This document shows positions 43,234-52,114 of a DNA stretch of 64,000 bases, in pieces. The translations under genes and the position numbers were made by a program. Within the stretch, counting starts at the first letter, position 1. Each line of letters begins with the position of its first letter. This DNA comes from Fulvivirga ulvae. Its GTDB lineage: Bacteria > Bacteroidota > Bacteroidia > Cytophagales > Cyclobacteriaceae. Where the stretch lies: contig NZ_CP089981.1 in the NCBI RefSeq assembly GCF_021389975.1, forward strand, positions 6,914,355-6,978,354, read 5' to 3'. Below the pieces are notes generated by a model, which made no database searches, had not been told where the DNA came from, and saw nothing but the letters and a program-made list of their open reading frames with translations.

Positions 43234-43916
43234 CGCAATCTGAATTAAGCGACATTAAGGAGAGACTAGAAGATTCTTTCAAAAAGTTTTCTAGTACCGG
43301 GAGTCATAAAATTGTTCCTCCATCTCTAACCTTGGGAAAAATCTATGAAGCTTTCGTTCTATCCTTGATTATACAAGAGTTGGTAGAAAAAGAAAACTTG
43401 TATATAACTTTGGAAAATGATAAAAATTTAACACTTCAAAGTGGTCCTGGAAAAATTGATAGAACCAAGCCGCACTTCTCCGTGTATCGAACGCATTCAG
43501 ATTATTGCAGGAATCGTAAAATGGGTGAACTATGGACGGATGTTGAATTCCTTGCATTAAGTTATAAAGCTACTAAAGCTAGTACACCCACCAATGGGGA
43601 GTTTCATGAATTGGATATAGTTTTCACAAAGCCTGATGTATCAGGCCGACCGAAACATTCAGATATAATACTTGGGGTAGAATGTAAAGCTACCGCATAT
43701 GGAAAGAACCTTTTGAGGGAAATTTTAGGGATAAGACGTGAACTAAGTTACTTAAAAAAGCGGCAAAAGACACACTTCAACACATGGCCAGCACTACATG
43801 TGAACGCTAACCCTCCGTCTTGTTTGCTTGTATATGGAACAGACCCTAGACTAAAGAACTACTCAAAACCAGGCAAGTTGTTTTCTATTGGATTTCACTA
43901 CAAAAAAATATCTTAA
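43230..43916 (+). CDS. PD-(D/E)XK nuclease-like protein
   Basis: 228 residues. GEFHELDIVFTKP (Asp ~128) and ILGVECKATAYG (Glu ~150, Lys ~152) have the spacing of a PD-(D/E)XK active site, preceded by LGKIYEAFVLSLIIQELVE, the usual first helix. The C-terminal LLVYGTDPRLKNYSK is unrecognised. It overlaps the upstream gene by four bases. A two-gene restriction-like locus is a fair reading; target unknown. Confidence 0.65.
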   Translation: MTQSELSDIKERLEDSFKKFSSTGSHKIVPPSLTLGKIYEAFVLSLIIQELVEKENLYITLENDKNLTLQSGPGKIDRTKPHFSVYRTHSDYCRNRKMGELWTDVEFLALSYKATKASTPTNGEFHELDIVFTKPDVSGRPKHSDIILGVECKATAYGKNLLREILGIRRELSYLKKRQKTHFNTWPALHVNANPPSCLLVYGTDPRLKNYSKPGKLFSIGFHYKKIS

Positions 43917-43961
43917 ACCTGACAAAATGATTTCACCTTCATAATAAATCTATCAGCATCA

Positions 43962-46900
43962 CTACCTAAAATTCCTCCCCTCCGGAAAAATCTTAATCTG
44001 ATTACCCTTTGTTTGCTCCTTCTTTTCATTCGATACTGCAGAAGATGATTTCTCCCTTTGAGGAGTATTAAGTTGCTGAAGCAAAACGGAAAGGTTATAA
44101 CAACGGCTGGCAATAACATGAATAACTTCTCCTTCACGTTGCAATTTGCCTTCAACCATCAATAGTCTGGATTGAATGATCTCTTTCCTATACTGGTCGA
44201 AAAGGTTTTTAAATACTACAAGGTTTGCCGGTCCGGTTTCGTCCTCTATGGTGATAAAGCAGATTCCCGAGGCCGTTCCTGGTCTTTGCCGTACCAGCAC
44301 CAGTCCTGCTACTTTTACACGGTCTCCATTTTTTGCCTTGGAAAGCGCAGCATTTGAAACAACCCTCAGGCTGTCCAACTGAGGCCGGACAAAACTCACG
44401 GGATGTGCTTTCAGGGATAATGAAGTCGAGGCGTAGTCTTGAACTACATGTTCGGAAAGGCTCATTTCAGGCAATACAATGTTTTCACTATCAGTATGCA
44501 GGTTTGGAGAATTGGAAAAGAGGGACTTTGCCTGATAATCTTTTGTTGATACTTCCCAGAGTGCTTGCCTTCTGGTCAACCCAATGGAGCGAAATGCGTC
44601 TGCATCTGCAAGTTTCTCCAGGGCAGCTTCAGGTATGCCGGCCTCACGCAGTTCGTGTATCGAAGAATAGGACTTTTGCCTTCTGGTTAGCAGCTCAACA
44701 TCGTCCTTGCGAACGCCTCTTACCTGCCGGAGTCCTAGCCGTACAACAAAGTACTTACCTGCTTTCTCTTCCAGGGTATTGTCCCACCCGGAATGGTTAA
44801 TATCAACGGGACGAACTTCAACACCATGTTTTTGGGCATCAATAATAATCTGTGCCGGTTGATAAAACCCCATGGGCTGACTATTAAGCAAGGCACAGGC
44901 AAATATATCAGGGTAGTAACATTTGATCCAGCAAGAAACATAAACCAGCAGTGCAAAGCTGGCAGCATGACTCTCAGGAAAGCCGTAAGAGCCGAACCCC
45001 TCTAGTTGCCGGAACACACGTTGTGCATATTCCTTCTTATAGCCATTTTGGATCATCCCGTTGATCAGTTTTTGCTCAAAGTAAGATACCTTTCCTTTTG
45101 CTTTGAACGTTGCCATGCTCCTGCGTAAGGCATCAGCTTCTGCAGGAGTAAAACCTGCGGCCACTATTGCGATCTTCATTGCCTGTTCCTGGAAAAGAGG
45201 TACTCCCAAAGTACGGCCTAATATTTCCTTTAGATCCTCTGACGGGTACTCTACCGGCTCCTGGCCGTTGCGCCTGCGTAAATAGGGATGCACCATGTCG
45301 CCTTGTATCGGGCCAGGACGCACGATGGCAACCTGAATAACCAGGTCGTAAAAACATTTAGGCCGAAGCCTGGGGAGCATCGACATCTGCGCACGGCTTT
45401 CAATCTGGAAAACACCAATTGTATCGGCATGCGAAACCATTTCATAAACTACAGGGTCATCTTGCGGGATATTGGCCAAGGTCAGGTCGAGGTTGTAATG
45501 CAGCTTTGCAAGGTCAAAGGCCTTTCGAATACAGGTTAGCATGCCTAATGCTAATACATCTATTTTCATAAAGGCCAAGGCATCTATATCATCCTTGTTC
45601 CATTCTATATTGGTGCGGTCTTGCATGCGGGCATTGAGTATTGGACATAAATCCGAAAGCTTTCCATCAGTAATTACAAAACCACCCGTGTGTTGTCCTA
45701 GCTGGCGCGGGAAACCCATGAATTCTTCGGTTAGTTCCAGCACCTTCCTGATGGTAGGATCGTCAGGGTTGATCCCCTGGCTGATAATTTGTTTTTTATC
45801 AAACCCTTCATCTTTGAAATCCCAAATCAGGCCGGAAAGCCGGGTGATTACATCCACCGAAAGCCCCATAGCTTTGCCAACATCCCTGATGGCCCCTTTA
45901 TGATGCTGTTGCGTTACGGTGGCTACAATCGCCGCACGATCCCGGCCATATTTATGATAGATGTATTGCATGACTTCTTCACGCCTTTCATGCTCAAAGT
46001 CCACATCTATATCCGGGGGTTCGTTACGTGCCGAAGAGATAAAGCGCTCAAATAGCAAATCAAATTTGCTTGGGTCTACGGATGTAATGCCCAGACAATA
46101 GCAAACAGTGGAATTAGCAGCAGATCCACGTCCCTGGCAAAGTATTTTCTGTTCCCGGGCATATCTGACAATGTCATAGACGGTAAGAAAGTACTCCGCA
46201 TAATTCATCTGATCAATAAAGCGAAGTTCGTATTCAATGTTCGCTTTGACTTTATCCGGAATATTCCCATCATACATTCGATTGGCACCTTCCCAGGATA
46301 ATTTTGCCAGCTCTTCCTGTGGGGTTCTTCCGTCAGCAGTAATTTCTTTTGGATAGTTATACTTCAACTGATCAAGGGAGAAGTTACAGGCTTCGGTTAT
46401 GACTTGTGTTTGTGTAATAGCATCAGGATATTGCCTAAACAGGCGAAGCATTTCATCTACCGGCTTCAAGTAGCGCTCGGCATTCGGGTATAGACGAAAA
46501 CCGGCATTATGAATTGTGCATTTCTCACGTACACAGGTCACCACATCCTGTAATTCACGCCGTTTGAGGTGATGGTAATACACATCATTCGTGGCAACCA
46601 TAGCTACTTTCAGTGCTTTTGAAAGTTCAGCAAGCCGGAACAATCGCTTTATATCATCGCCATTGTAAGCACGGGATGCGGCAATGAAAAGGTTTTCTCC
46701 AAATGCTTCGCGATATTCTTTCAGGTCTTCCTTGAATGAAGGCTCAAATTCAAAAGCCTGGTTTAGAGTAGCCGGAGGTATTACTACAAACCTGGTGCCT
46801 TTTGCATGATGAAAAACATCTTCTTTATACAAATCACACAGTCCTTTTTCTGTTCGAAGGTTACCTACGGTAAGCAAATTGGAAATACGTGAGTAGGCAT

Positions 46901-47147
46901 TAACGTCTGTGGGAAAAGCAAGCAGGCTTGGGCCGTTCAGTAAGTCTAACCGGCAGGCTGGTATAAACCGAATTCCCGCTTTTTTTGTCGCAGCATGTGC
47001 ACGGACAATCCCTGCAAATGTATTGCGGTCAGTAATGGCAATAGCCTTATAGCCCAACTTTGCTGCCTGCTCGACCAATTCTTCAGGATGTGATGCGCCA
47101 CGAAGAAAGCTGAAATTGCTTGTTACCTGTAACTCTGTATATCCCAT
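43962..47147 (-). CDS. dnaE2: Error-prone DNA polymerase III alpha subunit DnaE2
   Basis: 1061 residues, the normal DnaE2 length. N-terminal PHP domain opens with TSNFSFLRGASHPEELVEQA; the C-family polymerase core has the catalytic aspartates in PPDIDVDFEHERR and FMKIDVLALGML; a C-terminal OB fold is visible (ICFITIEDETGPANLVVF). It makes translesion DNA synthesis during damage-induced mutagenesis, working with ImuA and ImuB from the same operon. It is the last gene of imuA-imuB-dnaE2, 12 bases after imuB. Confidence 0.96.
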   Translation of the reverse strand: MGYTELQVTSNFSFLRGASHPEELVEQAAKLGYKAIAITDRNTFAGIVRAHAATKKAGIRFIPACRLDLLNGPSLLAFPTDVNAYSRISNLLTVGNLRTEKGLCDLYKEDVFHHAKGTRFVVIPPATLNQAFEFEPSFKEDLKEYREAFGENLFIAASRAYNGDDIKRLFRLAELSKALKVAMVATNDVYYHHLKRRELQDVVTCVREKCTIHNAGFRLYPNAERYLKPVDEMLRLFRQYPDAITQTQVITEACNFSLDQLKYNYPKEITADGRTPQEELAKLSWEGANRMYDGNIPDKVKANIEYELRFIDQMNYAEYFLTVYDIVRYAREQKILCQGRGSAANSTVCYCLGITSVDPSKFDLLFERFISSARNEPPDIDVDFEHERREEVMQYIYHKYGRDRAAIVATVTQQHHKGAIRDVGKAMGLSVDVITRLSGLIWDFKDEGFDKKQIISQGINPDDPTIRKVLELTEEFMGFPRQLGQHTGGFVITDGKLSDLCPILNARMQDRTNIEWNKDDIDALAFMKIDVLALGMLTCIRKAFDLAKLHYNLDLTLANIPQDDPVVYEMVSHADTIGVFQIESRAQMSMLPRLRPKCFYDLVIQVAIVRPGPIQGDMVHPYLRRRNGQEPVEYPSEDLKEILGRTLGVPLFQEQAMKIAIVAAGFTPAEADALRRSMATFKAKGKVSYFEQKLINGMIQNGYKKEYAQRVFRQLEGFGSYGFPESHAASFALLVYVSCWIKCYYPDIFACALLNSQPMGFYQPAQIIIDAQKHGVEVRPVDINHSGWDNTLEEKAGKYFVVRLGLRQVRGVRKDDVELLTRRQKSYSSIHELREAGIPEAALEKLADADAFRSIGLTRRQALWEVSTKDYQAKSLFSNSPNLHTDSENIVLPEMSLSEHVVQDYASTSLSLKAHPVSFVRPQLDSLRVVSNAALSKAKNGDRVKVAGLVLVRQRPGTASGICFITIEDETGPANLVVFKNLFDQYRKEIIQSRLLMVEGKLQREGEVIHVIASRCYNLSVLLQQLNTPQREKSSSAVSNEKKEQTKGNQIKIFPEGRNFR

Positions 47148-47159
47148 ACCTCATCTCCT

Positions 47160-48659
47160 CTAAGCAAAAAAGCCATGAACAAACCACTGAAAATTTGCAT
47201 CATCATAGTGCCCCAGGCGGAACAACCAATACCGGTGTCCGGTCTCGTCTTCAACCTGGTAATAATCCCGATGCTGTCCCTGCTGGATCCACCACTCTTG
47301 TTCAATCCTTTCCGGTCCGTCTGCCTTCACGATCTCATGTAATTTCCCTTTGTAACGAAACAGCATAGGCGGGTAATCCGGAATAGGAGCTGTCACCTCT
47401 ATAGGCTCGGGAGTTGCCAATATGTGCAAGGGACGCTGCTTATCTGTACACCAAATGGTTCCGGGCTTTTCGTTGAGTGATGAAGCCGGCCTGAATGAGC
47501 GTTCAGGCCAATAGTGTTCGTCCGGTAAATACCGGTGGATGTTTTTACCAGAAAATTTACTCGCCAGCCTGTCTATCAGCTCGCTTAACCGTTCATCTTC
47601 AAATGTACCGGAACCTTCCCACACCTTGCTTTGCGCTGGAATATGCTCTTCAACCCTGGGGGCATCCAGCGTGAATAGTTCTATTCCCAAACCCGGCGCA
47701 ATACCTGATATTTTAGCCTGGAACAATTTGAAGAGATGCCCAACATGGTTGGACGGTCTGGTGGTCCGGATCTCCACTTGTTCCACTTTGGAGTCGACAC
47801 GATATGCCTTGACTATGCCTTTCCGAAGGCCTTTCTGCTCCCTCTGCATACGGCTGCACAAGGCTTCCAGCAATTGTTGTAAGGCTATTTCAATACCAGT
47901 AGCCGTAACAATGGGTTCAAGACAAGGCAACCGTTCCTGATATGGTTCGGCGGGTTGAACTGTTTGGAGCATTTCCATTTCATGCCCCAAAGCCTGTTGA
48001 AGCCGCATAACAAAATGCTGGCCAAACCGTCTTCTCAACGATGATGAGGACATTTTTATAAATTGACCAATGGTGTGCAAGCCGAGTTTATGCAGCCGTT
48101 CGACAACTTCTTCTTCAAGCCTGAGCGCCTCGGGGGGCAGCTTTACGAGAGCTTGAATGTCCTCGCTTGTTGGCACAATTAAAGACCCTTTTCCAAAACG
48201 TGCCATGCCCCAGACAACACCGATAGTATCAGCCATAGCTACGCTTACATTGTAGCCTCTTGCACTTAACTGGCTAATAATATCGGATAGGTATGCCTGC
48301 TCTCCACCCCATAAGTGGGTACAGCCACTAACATCCATAAGTATTCCATCTGGTAAATCTATGGCTACTGAGGGGGTAAAACGGATGCACCATTCAGCCA
48401 GGCGGTGGAGCAATTTGCCAGCAAGCTCAGGTTTATCGTCGGCAACCTCCAGATCAGGGACTACTGCCCGGGCATCTGCAAGAGCTGTTCCTATACCTAG
48501 TCCTTTTCCGGAGGCAACTTCATTTAAAGCACTTATAACCATCCTTCCATGTGAAGGTGTGCGCAGAACAAAAGGCACATCCTTTAATTCTGGCTGGGCC
48601 AGTGCAAACCAATCGGTTCTTAAATGCTTGAACCAAATCGAAACATATCGCTTATCCAT
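47160..48659 (-). CDS. imuB: ImuB, inactive Y-family polymerase homologue
   Basis: 499 residues. Y-family fold, but the metal-binding residues are not those of active polymerases: the N-terminal site reads YVSIWFKHL instead of DxDxFF, and the later one is LMDVSGCTHLWGG. This is normal for ImuB, which serves as the adaptor linking DnaE2 and the beta clamp to damaged DNA. The HhH-like region ERLHKLGLHTIGQFIKMSSS is intact. Four bases separate it from imuA. Confidence 0.93.
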   Translation of the reverse strand: MDKRYVSIWFKHLRTDWFALAQPELKDVPFVLRTPSHGRMVISALNEVASGKGLGIGTALADARAVVPDLEVADDKPELAGKLLHRLAEWCIRFTPSVAIDLPDGILMDVSGCTHLWGGEQAYLSDIISQLSARGYNVSVAMADTIGVVWGMARFGKGSLIVPTSEDIQALVKLPPEALRLEEEVVERLHKLGLHTIGQFIKMSSSSLRRRFGQHFVMRLQQALGHEMEMLQTVQPAEPYQERLPCLEPIVTATGIEIALQQLLEALCSRMQREQKGLRKGIVKAYRVDSKVEQVEIRTTRPSNHVGHLFKLFQAKISGIAPGLGIELFTLDAPRVEEHIPAQSKVWEGSGTFEDERLSELIDRLASKFSGKNIHRYLPDEHYWPERSFRPASSLNEKPGTIWCTDKQRPLHILATPEPIEVTAPIPDYPPMLFRYKGKLHEIVKADGPERIEQEWWIQQGQHRDYYQVEDETGHRYWLFRLGHYDDANFQWFVHGFFA

Positions 48660-48663
48660 TTCA

Positions 48664-49386
48664 TTACCCTACTTTCCTTTTCTGTTCCTGAATGCTTGGT
48701 GCTGGTTGGGATGCGTGCATGAATTTGCCGTGCATCCATTTGATTTCCCAAGCCCCGGGTTTTCCACCTCGTACACGTAATAATTCTACTTTCCACCTGG
48801 GAAAGCCTATCCCTGGCAATGTACCTACACGCTCACTTTCCATTGATGCTATTTTCCAACGTGACACACATGCGGTGGCATTGAGACTGTGGTCATTACG
48901 CAGTACAAAACCAGTAACCTGGCTTTGCTCAACGGCCAACTGCAAGCGCCTGGACGATGTAAAATCCAGGGATTGCATTTCAGCGATCACGGCAGACAAG
49001 GCACTGCATTTCAGTGCTTCTTCCATGGCAGACTTTACATCCTTTTCATTTTTTAGGTCTATAAAAATGACCCTGTCCGGTTCGATACCATAATGTTTTA
49101 ATCCCGGAGGGAAAACTTTGGTTGATGAACTGATCCAAAGAGCCGCTCCACAAGTTCCCATTAAAGATGCTACTAACCCGGCCACAAAAGCAGTTGTAGC
49201 AGCATCATCATTGCTACGGGCTGGCATAAATTCATGAACTGCACCAACAGGAAATGAACCGCTGGGAAATGCCTCACTAACCGGGCCTAAAGCCGTATCG
49301 CGGCTGACACTTGAAGCTGGCTTGAAGCCTTCCATACGGCTGATTTCCGCCTGTAGCTGAGCGACAATATCTGATTTTTGGGGCAT
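48664..49386 (-). CDS. imuA: ImuA, RecA-like mutasome protein
   Basis: 240 residues. RecA/SulA-like core with FPSGSFPVGAVHEFMP at the N terminus and the helical stretch SAVIAEMQSLDFTSSRRLQL after it; the Walker A Lys is not obvious, as in many ImuA proteins. A good Shine-Dalgarno (AAGGAG) precedes the ATG, rare in this window. First gene of the imu operon. Just upstream is an inverted repeat that could be the damage-response operator. Confidence 0.9.
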   Translation of the reverse strand: MPQKSDIVAQLQAEISRMEGFKPASSVSRDTALGPVSEAFPSGSFPVGAVHEFMPARSNDDAATTAFVAGLVASLMGTCGAALWISSSTKVFPPGLKHYGIEPDRVIFIDLKNEKDVKSAMEEALKCSALSAVIAEMQSLDFTSSRRLQLAVEQSQVTGFVLRNDHSLNATACVSRWKIASMESERVGTLPGIGFPRWKVELLRVRGGKPGAWEIKWMHGKFMHASQPAPSIQEQKRKVG

Positions 49387-49432
49387 GGGGAACTCCTTTT
49401 CAAAGCTTTGTGATTATAACACAAAACCAATT

Positions 49433-49480
49433 ACTAATGTTTTTAGCAAAAACAAATGTAATAAAACTAAAAATATTAGT
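49433..49480. promoter_or_regulatory. Inverted repeat upstream of imuA (candidate operator)
   Basis: ACTAATGTTTTTA (49433-49445) and TAAAAATATTAGT (49468-49480) are inverted copies with one mismatch and a 22-base loop. Position ~45-95 bases ahead of the imuA ATG suits an operator of a LexA- or XRE-type repressor. No LexA box I know matches. Confidence 0.45.
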
Positions 49481-49581
49481 AAAGGAAAAGGATGTTAATT
49501 TGTTTGATGTCCATAGGTTCAAGGATAATGGGCATATAGATTTTATTTGCGATATAGCCCGTTAAGCTTGATTTTTCAAAG

Positions 49582-49624
49582 TGGCACTAATTGAACCGAA
49601 ATCTCTGGCACTATTCGAACCGAA
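49582..49624. repeat. Two 19-bp direct repeats, possible IS21-family end remnant
   Basis: TGGCACTAATTGAACCGAA (49582-49600) and TGGCACTATTCGAACCGAA (49606-49624) repeat every 24 bases. IS21-family insertion sequences have multiple terminal repeats of this kind, and no transposase is near, so this may be a leftover end. Confidence 0.5.
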
Positions 49625-49656
49625 TTAGCCACCTTACAGGCCACACGAATGCTTAG

Positions 49657-50385
49657 TTATTGTGGTGCGTTATAATCTTCTTCATTCATTAGGTTATTAA
49701 ATTTTCTAAATCTCATTTCATCAAATTCTTTACCTAAAAATTCATTAAAGTTAACCTTCGTGTTGAGTAGCTGCCATTTTTCTTCTATTGGGAAATGATC
49801 AATTAATAAAAAATCTGGTGAGCTAAGAAAATATCTCATATCAATACTTTGTTTGAAGTCATTGGAACCAAATGAGAAACCCCCACTTCCCCAGGTTGAA
49901 TCAATTAATTCCCATTGATTATTTAATTTAATTGCATTCCAAGCGTGATTTGAAGAAATAGAATCTGGTGTTGGTAAAAGATAATCTTGCGCATATCCTA
50001 TAACTACTTCACATTCTATCTCTGAAATTGAAGCTAAAGAACAAAACAAGTTTGCATAACCAGTACAAATGGTTTTTTTATTCTTAAAAACATATTCCGG
50101 TTCAACTACTTCAAAGGTTGGGGCGAATTGCATTTGATAGTCATATTCTATATTTTGAGCAATCCAATAGTAAATAGTTTCAGCTCGCTCTTTTTTAGTT
50201 CTGCTAACCTTGGATAGATATTTTCCTAATTGTTCTAGGGATGAATTTTTAGGTGCTTTTTTTGCGTAATTAAATAAGGAGAGGTTCACTATTGCATCCT
50301 GTTGTCCATAGGATTTAATAGTTAAACTTAGAAATATTACAATAAATATCGTTCTTAATTTAAGCAAAATCGTGCTCGTTTTCAT
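49657..50385 (-). CDS. Exported transglutaminase-like protein
   Basis: 242 residues from the ATG at 50385, two bases after the upstream stop; it gives a signal peptide (IFIVIFLSLTIKSYGQ). The fold has the papain-like triad: Cys in KKTICTGYANLF, His in SSNHAWNAIKL and Asp in WELIDSTWGSGG, as in the bacterial transglutaminase-like/CYK3 superfamily. Members cross-link or cut peptides in the envelope. It is cotranscribed with the SMI1-like gene. Confidence 0.85.
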   Translation of the reverse strand: MKTSTILLKLRTIFIVIFLSLTIKSYGQQDAIVNLSLFNYAKKAPKNSSLEQLGKYLSKVSRTKKERAETIYYWIAQNIEYDYQMQFAPTFEVVEPEYVFKNKKTICTGYANLFCSLASISEIECEVVIGYAQDYLLPTPDSISSNHAWNAIKLNNQWELIDSTWGSGGFSFGSNDFKQSIDMRYFLSSPDFLLIDHFPIEEKWQLLNTKVNFNEFLGKEFDEMRFRKFNNLMNEEDYNAPQ

Positions 50386-50387
50386 TT

Positions 50388-51137
50388 TCACAATTGCCAC
50401 CATTTACGATCCGAATTCTCTTTCTTTGATTTGTTGTTTATCCATTTCGAGTATTCTCTTTCTAGATGAAGCTTAAGATCATTACCAGAGTAGCTGTTCG
50501 TTAATAGGGGAGCGTCCATGATACTTAAGATCATATGTTTAATTGAGAAGTTTTTTAACGTCCATTCAGAGGCTATAACTTCCTCAAGTGTTAAGTTTTC
50601 TAGTTTGTCTTTAACTCTCTTCAGTAATTCTATATTTGTATTGAGCCAATGTTCATATAAATCCAGAATTCCTTTGTCTTTAATTCTTTCGAAACGTCCA
50701 TCGCAGTCATAAAAAATAAGAGTTCCTGTTTCTTCACCTGTCACAACGATAGATTGTTCCATCCCACATCCATAATCGAATAGTTTTATGTAACCTGAGA
50801 CTTCTTCAATGTCAATCATGTCCAGATCAATTTGATTTGGATCATCACAGTTTCTTAAGAGATGTTCCGTTCCTTTATATGGAGGAGAAATATTGTTTAG
50901 AGACAAGCACTCAAGACCGTAACCGTTTCCTGCACCGCCATTTCCTAGTTCGGTAAGTACTATTTTGTATTCGTCCGATAGGGTAATGCCGTTCTGTTTT
51001 TCAATTCGTTCAATTTCTTTAGCTGAAAGAGGTTTGCCAAGTTGATATTTATGTTTGTTCGAACCAAACACAGAATACCTTTTATCAAGGTCTTTTAATT
51101 CTTCAAGCTTGTTCTTTATCTCCGTAATTCTGGTCAT
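50388..51137 (-). CDS. SMI1/KNR4 (SUKH) family protein
   Basis: 249 residues. The SUKH core is clear: LSAKEIERIEKQNGITLSDEY is 21, so cited by parts: AKEIERIEKQNGITLSDEY and VLTELGNGGAGNGYGL, then GYIKLFDYGCGMEQSIVV and TLIFYDCDGR. SUKH proteins often act as immunity proteins against contact-dependent toxins or as cytosolic regulators. A short helical tail follows. No toxin is next to it; the partner gene is the transglutaminase-like one. Confidence 0.85.
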   Translation of the reverse strand: MTRITEIKNKLEELKDLDKRYSVFGSNKHKYQLGKPLSAKEIERIEKQNGITLSDEYKIVLTELGNGGAGNGYGLECLSLNNISPPYKGTEHLLRNCDDPNQIDLDMIDIEEVSGYIKLFDYGCGMEQSIVVTGEETGTLIFYDCDGRFERIKDKGILDLYEHWLNTNIELLKRVKDKLENLTLEEVIASEWTLKNFSIKHMILSIMDAPLLTNSYSGNDLKLHLEREYSKWINNKSKKENSDRKWWQL

Positions 51138-51188
51138 TTAAAAATTATTGAGCACAACAGTTAGTGTAAAATGCATTTTTACATAGCC

Positions 51189-51251
51189 CCGTACGTACGG
51201 TGGTGTGAGAGGCGCACCGTGGGCTTATGGCTCACGGCCGTCTACTCGATT
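51189..51251 (+). mobile_element. Truncated 3' end of a group II intron (domains V-VI)
   Basis: 63 bases identical to 53892-53954, the 3' end of the intact intron (CCGTACGTACGGTGGTGTGA ... CTACTCGATT). The rest of this second intron copy is missing; sequence upstream is the SMI1 gene promoter. It is followed by GTGTGTAGC. Confidence 0.85.
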
Positions 51252-51259
51252 GTGTGTAG

Positions 51260-51901
51260 CTATTTTTTCTTCAGTTTTATATGTCCTGTTTGTATCAGTC
51301 TTTGGCCAATACTCTCGATAATTTCACCATCCAATTTAACTTCAAATTCAATTTTTTCTCCAGCCGTAATGGAAGCAGCGGAACCAAAAGGTATTGTAAA
51401 GGAGACCCATTCACCTGTTATTCTATTTTTTCGATTCACGGTAATTTCAACGTAGTCAGTCCCCTTGTTTGAATTAAATAGCTCTTTGTCGACAGGCACT
51501 TTTAAAAGTGAAATGGGTTGGCCTTGGCTATCATACCCTTGAAGTTGTTTTCTGTTCTTCTTATTGGAGTATTCGACTTGAATTTTGTCCAGCGTCCTTG
51601 CAATTTGTGAGTCCAGTTTAATGTATAAAGTGTCTTTGTTATAAGATTTCATATAGTACTGTCCGATTGCCAAAGTAGCTTTTACTTTAAAAGTCGAATC
51701 TGTTAATTTTTCGATTTCACCTACATACTCCGCATAAATTCCATTTTTGTCGCGGTCGTATGTAAAAACCACGCTGCTATCAGGCTTGATTTGAAGTAAA
51801 CAGTGATAACTTTTATTCTCATCTGTCGAATAGCCTTCAAAGGTTTGTCCGAAAGAAAGCACTGAGCTAAGAAGCAGTAAAAAAGTTAAGGTCAAATTCA
51901 T
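51260..51901 (-). CDS. Exported protein of unknown function
   Basis: 213 residues with a signal peptide (LTFLLLLSSVLSFGQ). The mature part is beta-rich (FEGYSTDENKSYHCLLQIK; SSVVFTYDRDKNGIYAEYVG without its last residues) and ends in a basic tail. Not recognised. It lies between the truncated intron end (followed by GTGTGTAGC) and the long palindrome beginning TTACACACAACG, so it looks like a one-gene cassette. Confidence 0.6.
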   Translation of the reverse strand: MNLTLTFLLLLSSVLSFGQTFEGYSTDENKSYHCLLQIKPDSSVVFTYDRDKNGIYAEYVGEIEKLTDSTFKVKATLAIGQYYMKSYNKDTLYIKLDSQIARTLDKIQVEYSNKKNRKQLQGYDSQGQPISLLKVPVDKELFNSNKGTDYVEITVNRKNRITGEWVSFTIPFGSAASITAGEKIEFEVKLDGEIIESIGQRLIQTGHIKLKKK

Positions 51902-51916
51902 TCGTTTCTTTTAGTT

Positions 51917-52114
51917 ACACACAACGTTTACTGTATGTTTTCGTGGCTGACTTCAAGGTAGTGAAATTTCGGTTTACCACGGAGTCAATCTGCAAGATTG
52001 ACTTGCTAAATTTGTCCTCCGAAGCTAGTCAATCTTGCAGATTGACGGGATTTCTACGAAGAACCAAAGCCTCGAAAACCACTAACCAGCCATGAAATAT
52101 ACAGAGTGTGTGTG
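51917..52114. repeat. ~200-bp imperfect palindrome interrupted by the group II intron
   Basis: ACACACAACGTTTACTGTAT (from 51917) up to GTGGCTG (51949) is approximately inverted as CAGCCATGAAATATACAGAG ... GTGTG (52087-52114). Inside, two near-palindromic units, GTCAATCTGCAAGATTGACT and AGTCAATCTTGCAGATTGAC, are also inverted to each other. The intron begins in its right arm. No gene is contained. Confidence 0.6.

Noticed and set aside
47160..48659. Active Pol IV/Pol V-type polymerase
   Set aside because: Catalytic carboxylates of Y-family enzymes are missing and the gene lies between imuA and dnaE2; it is ImuB.
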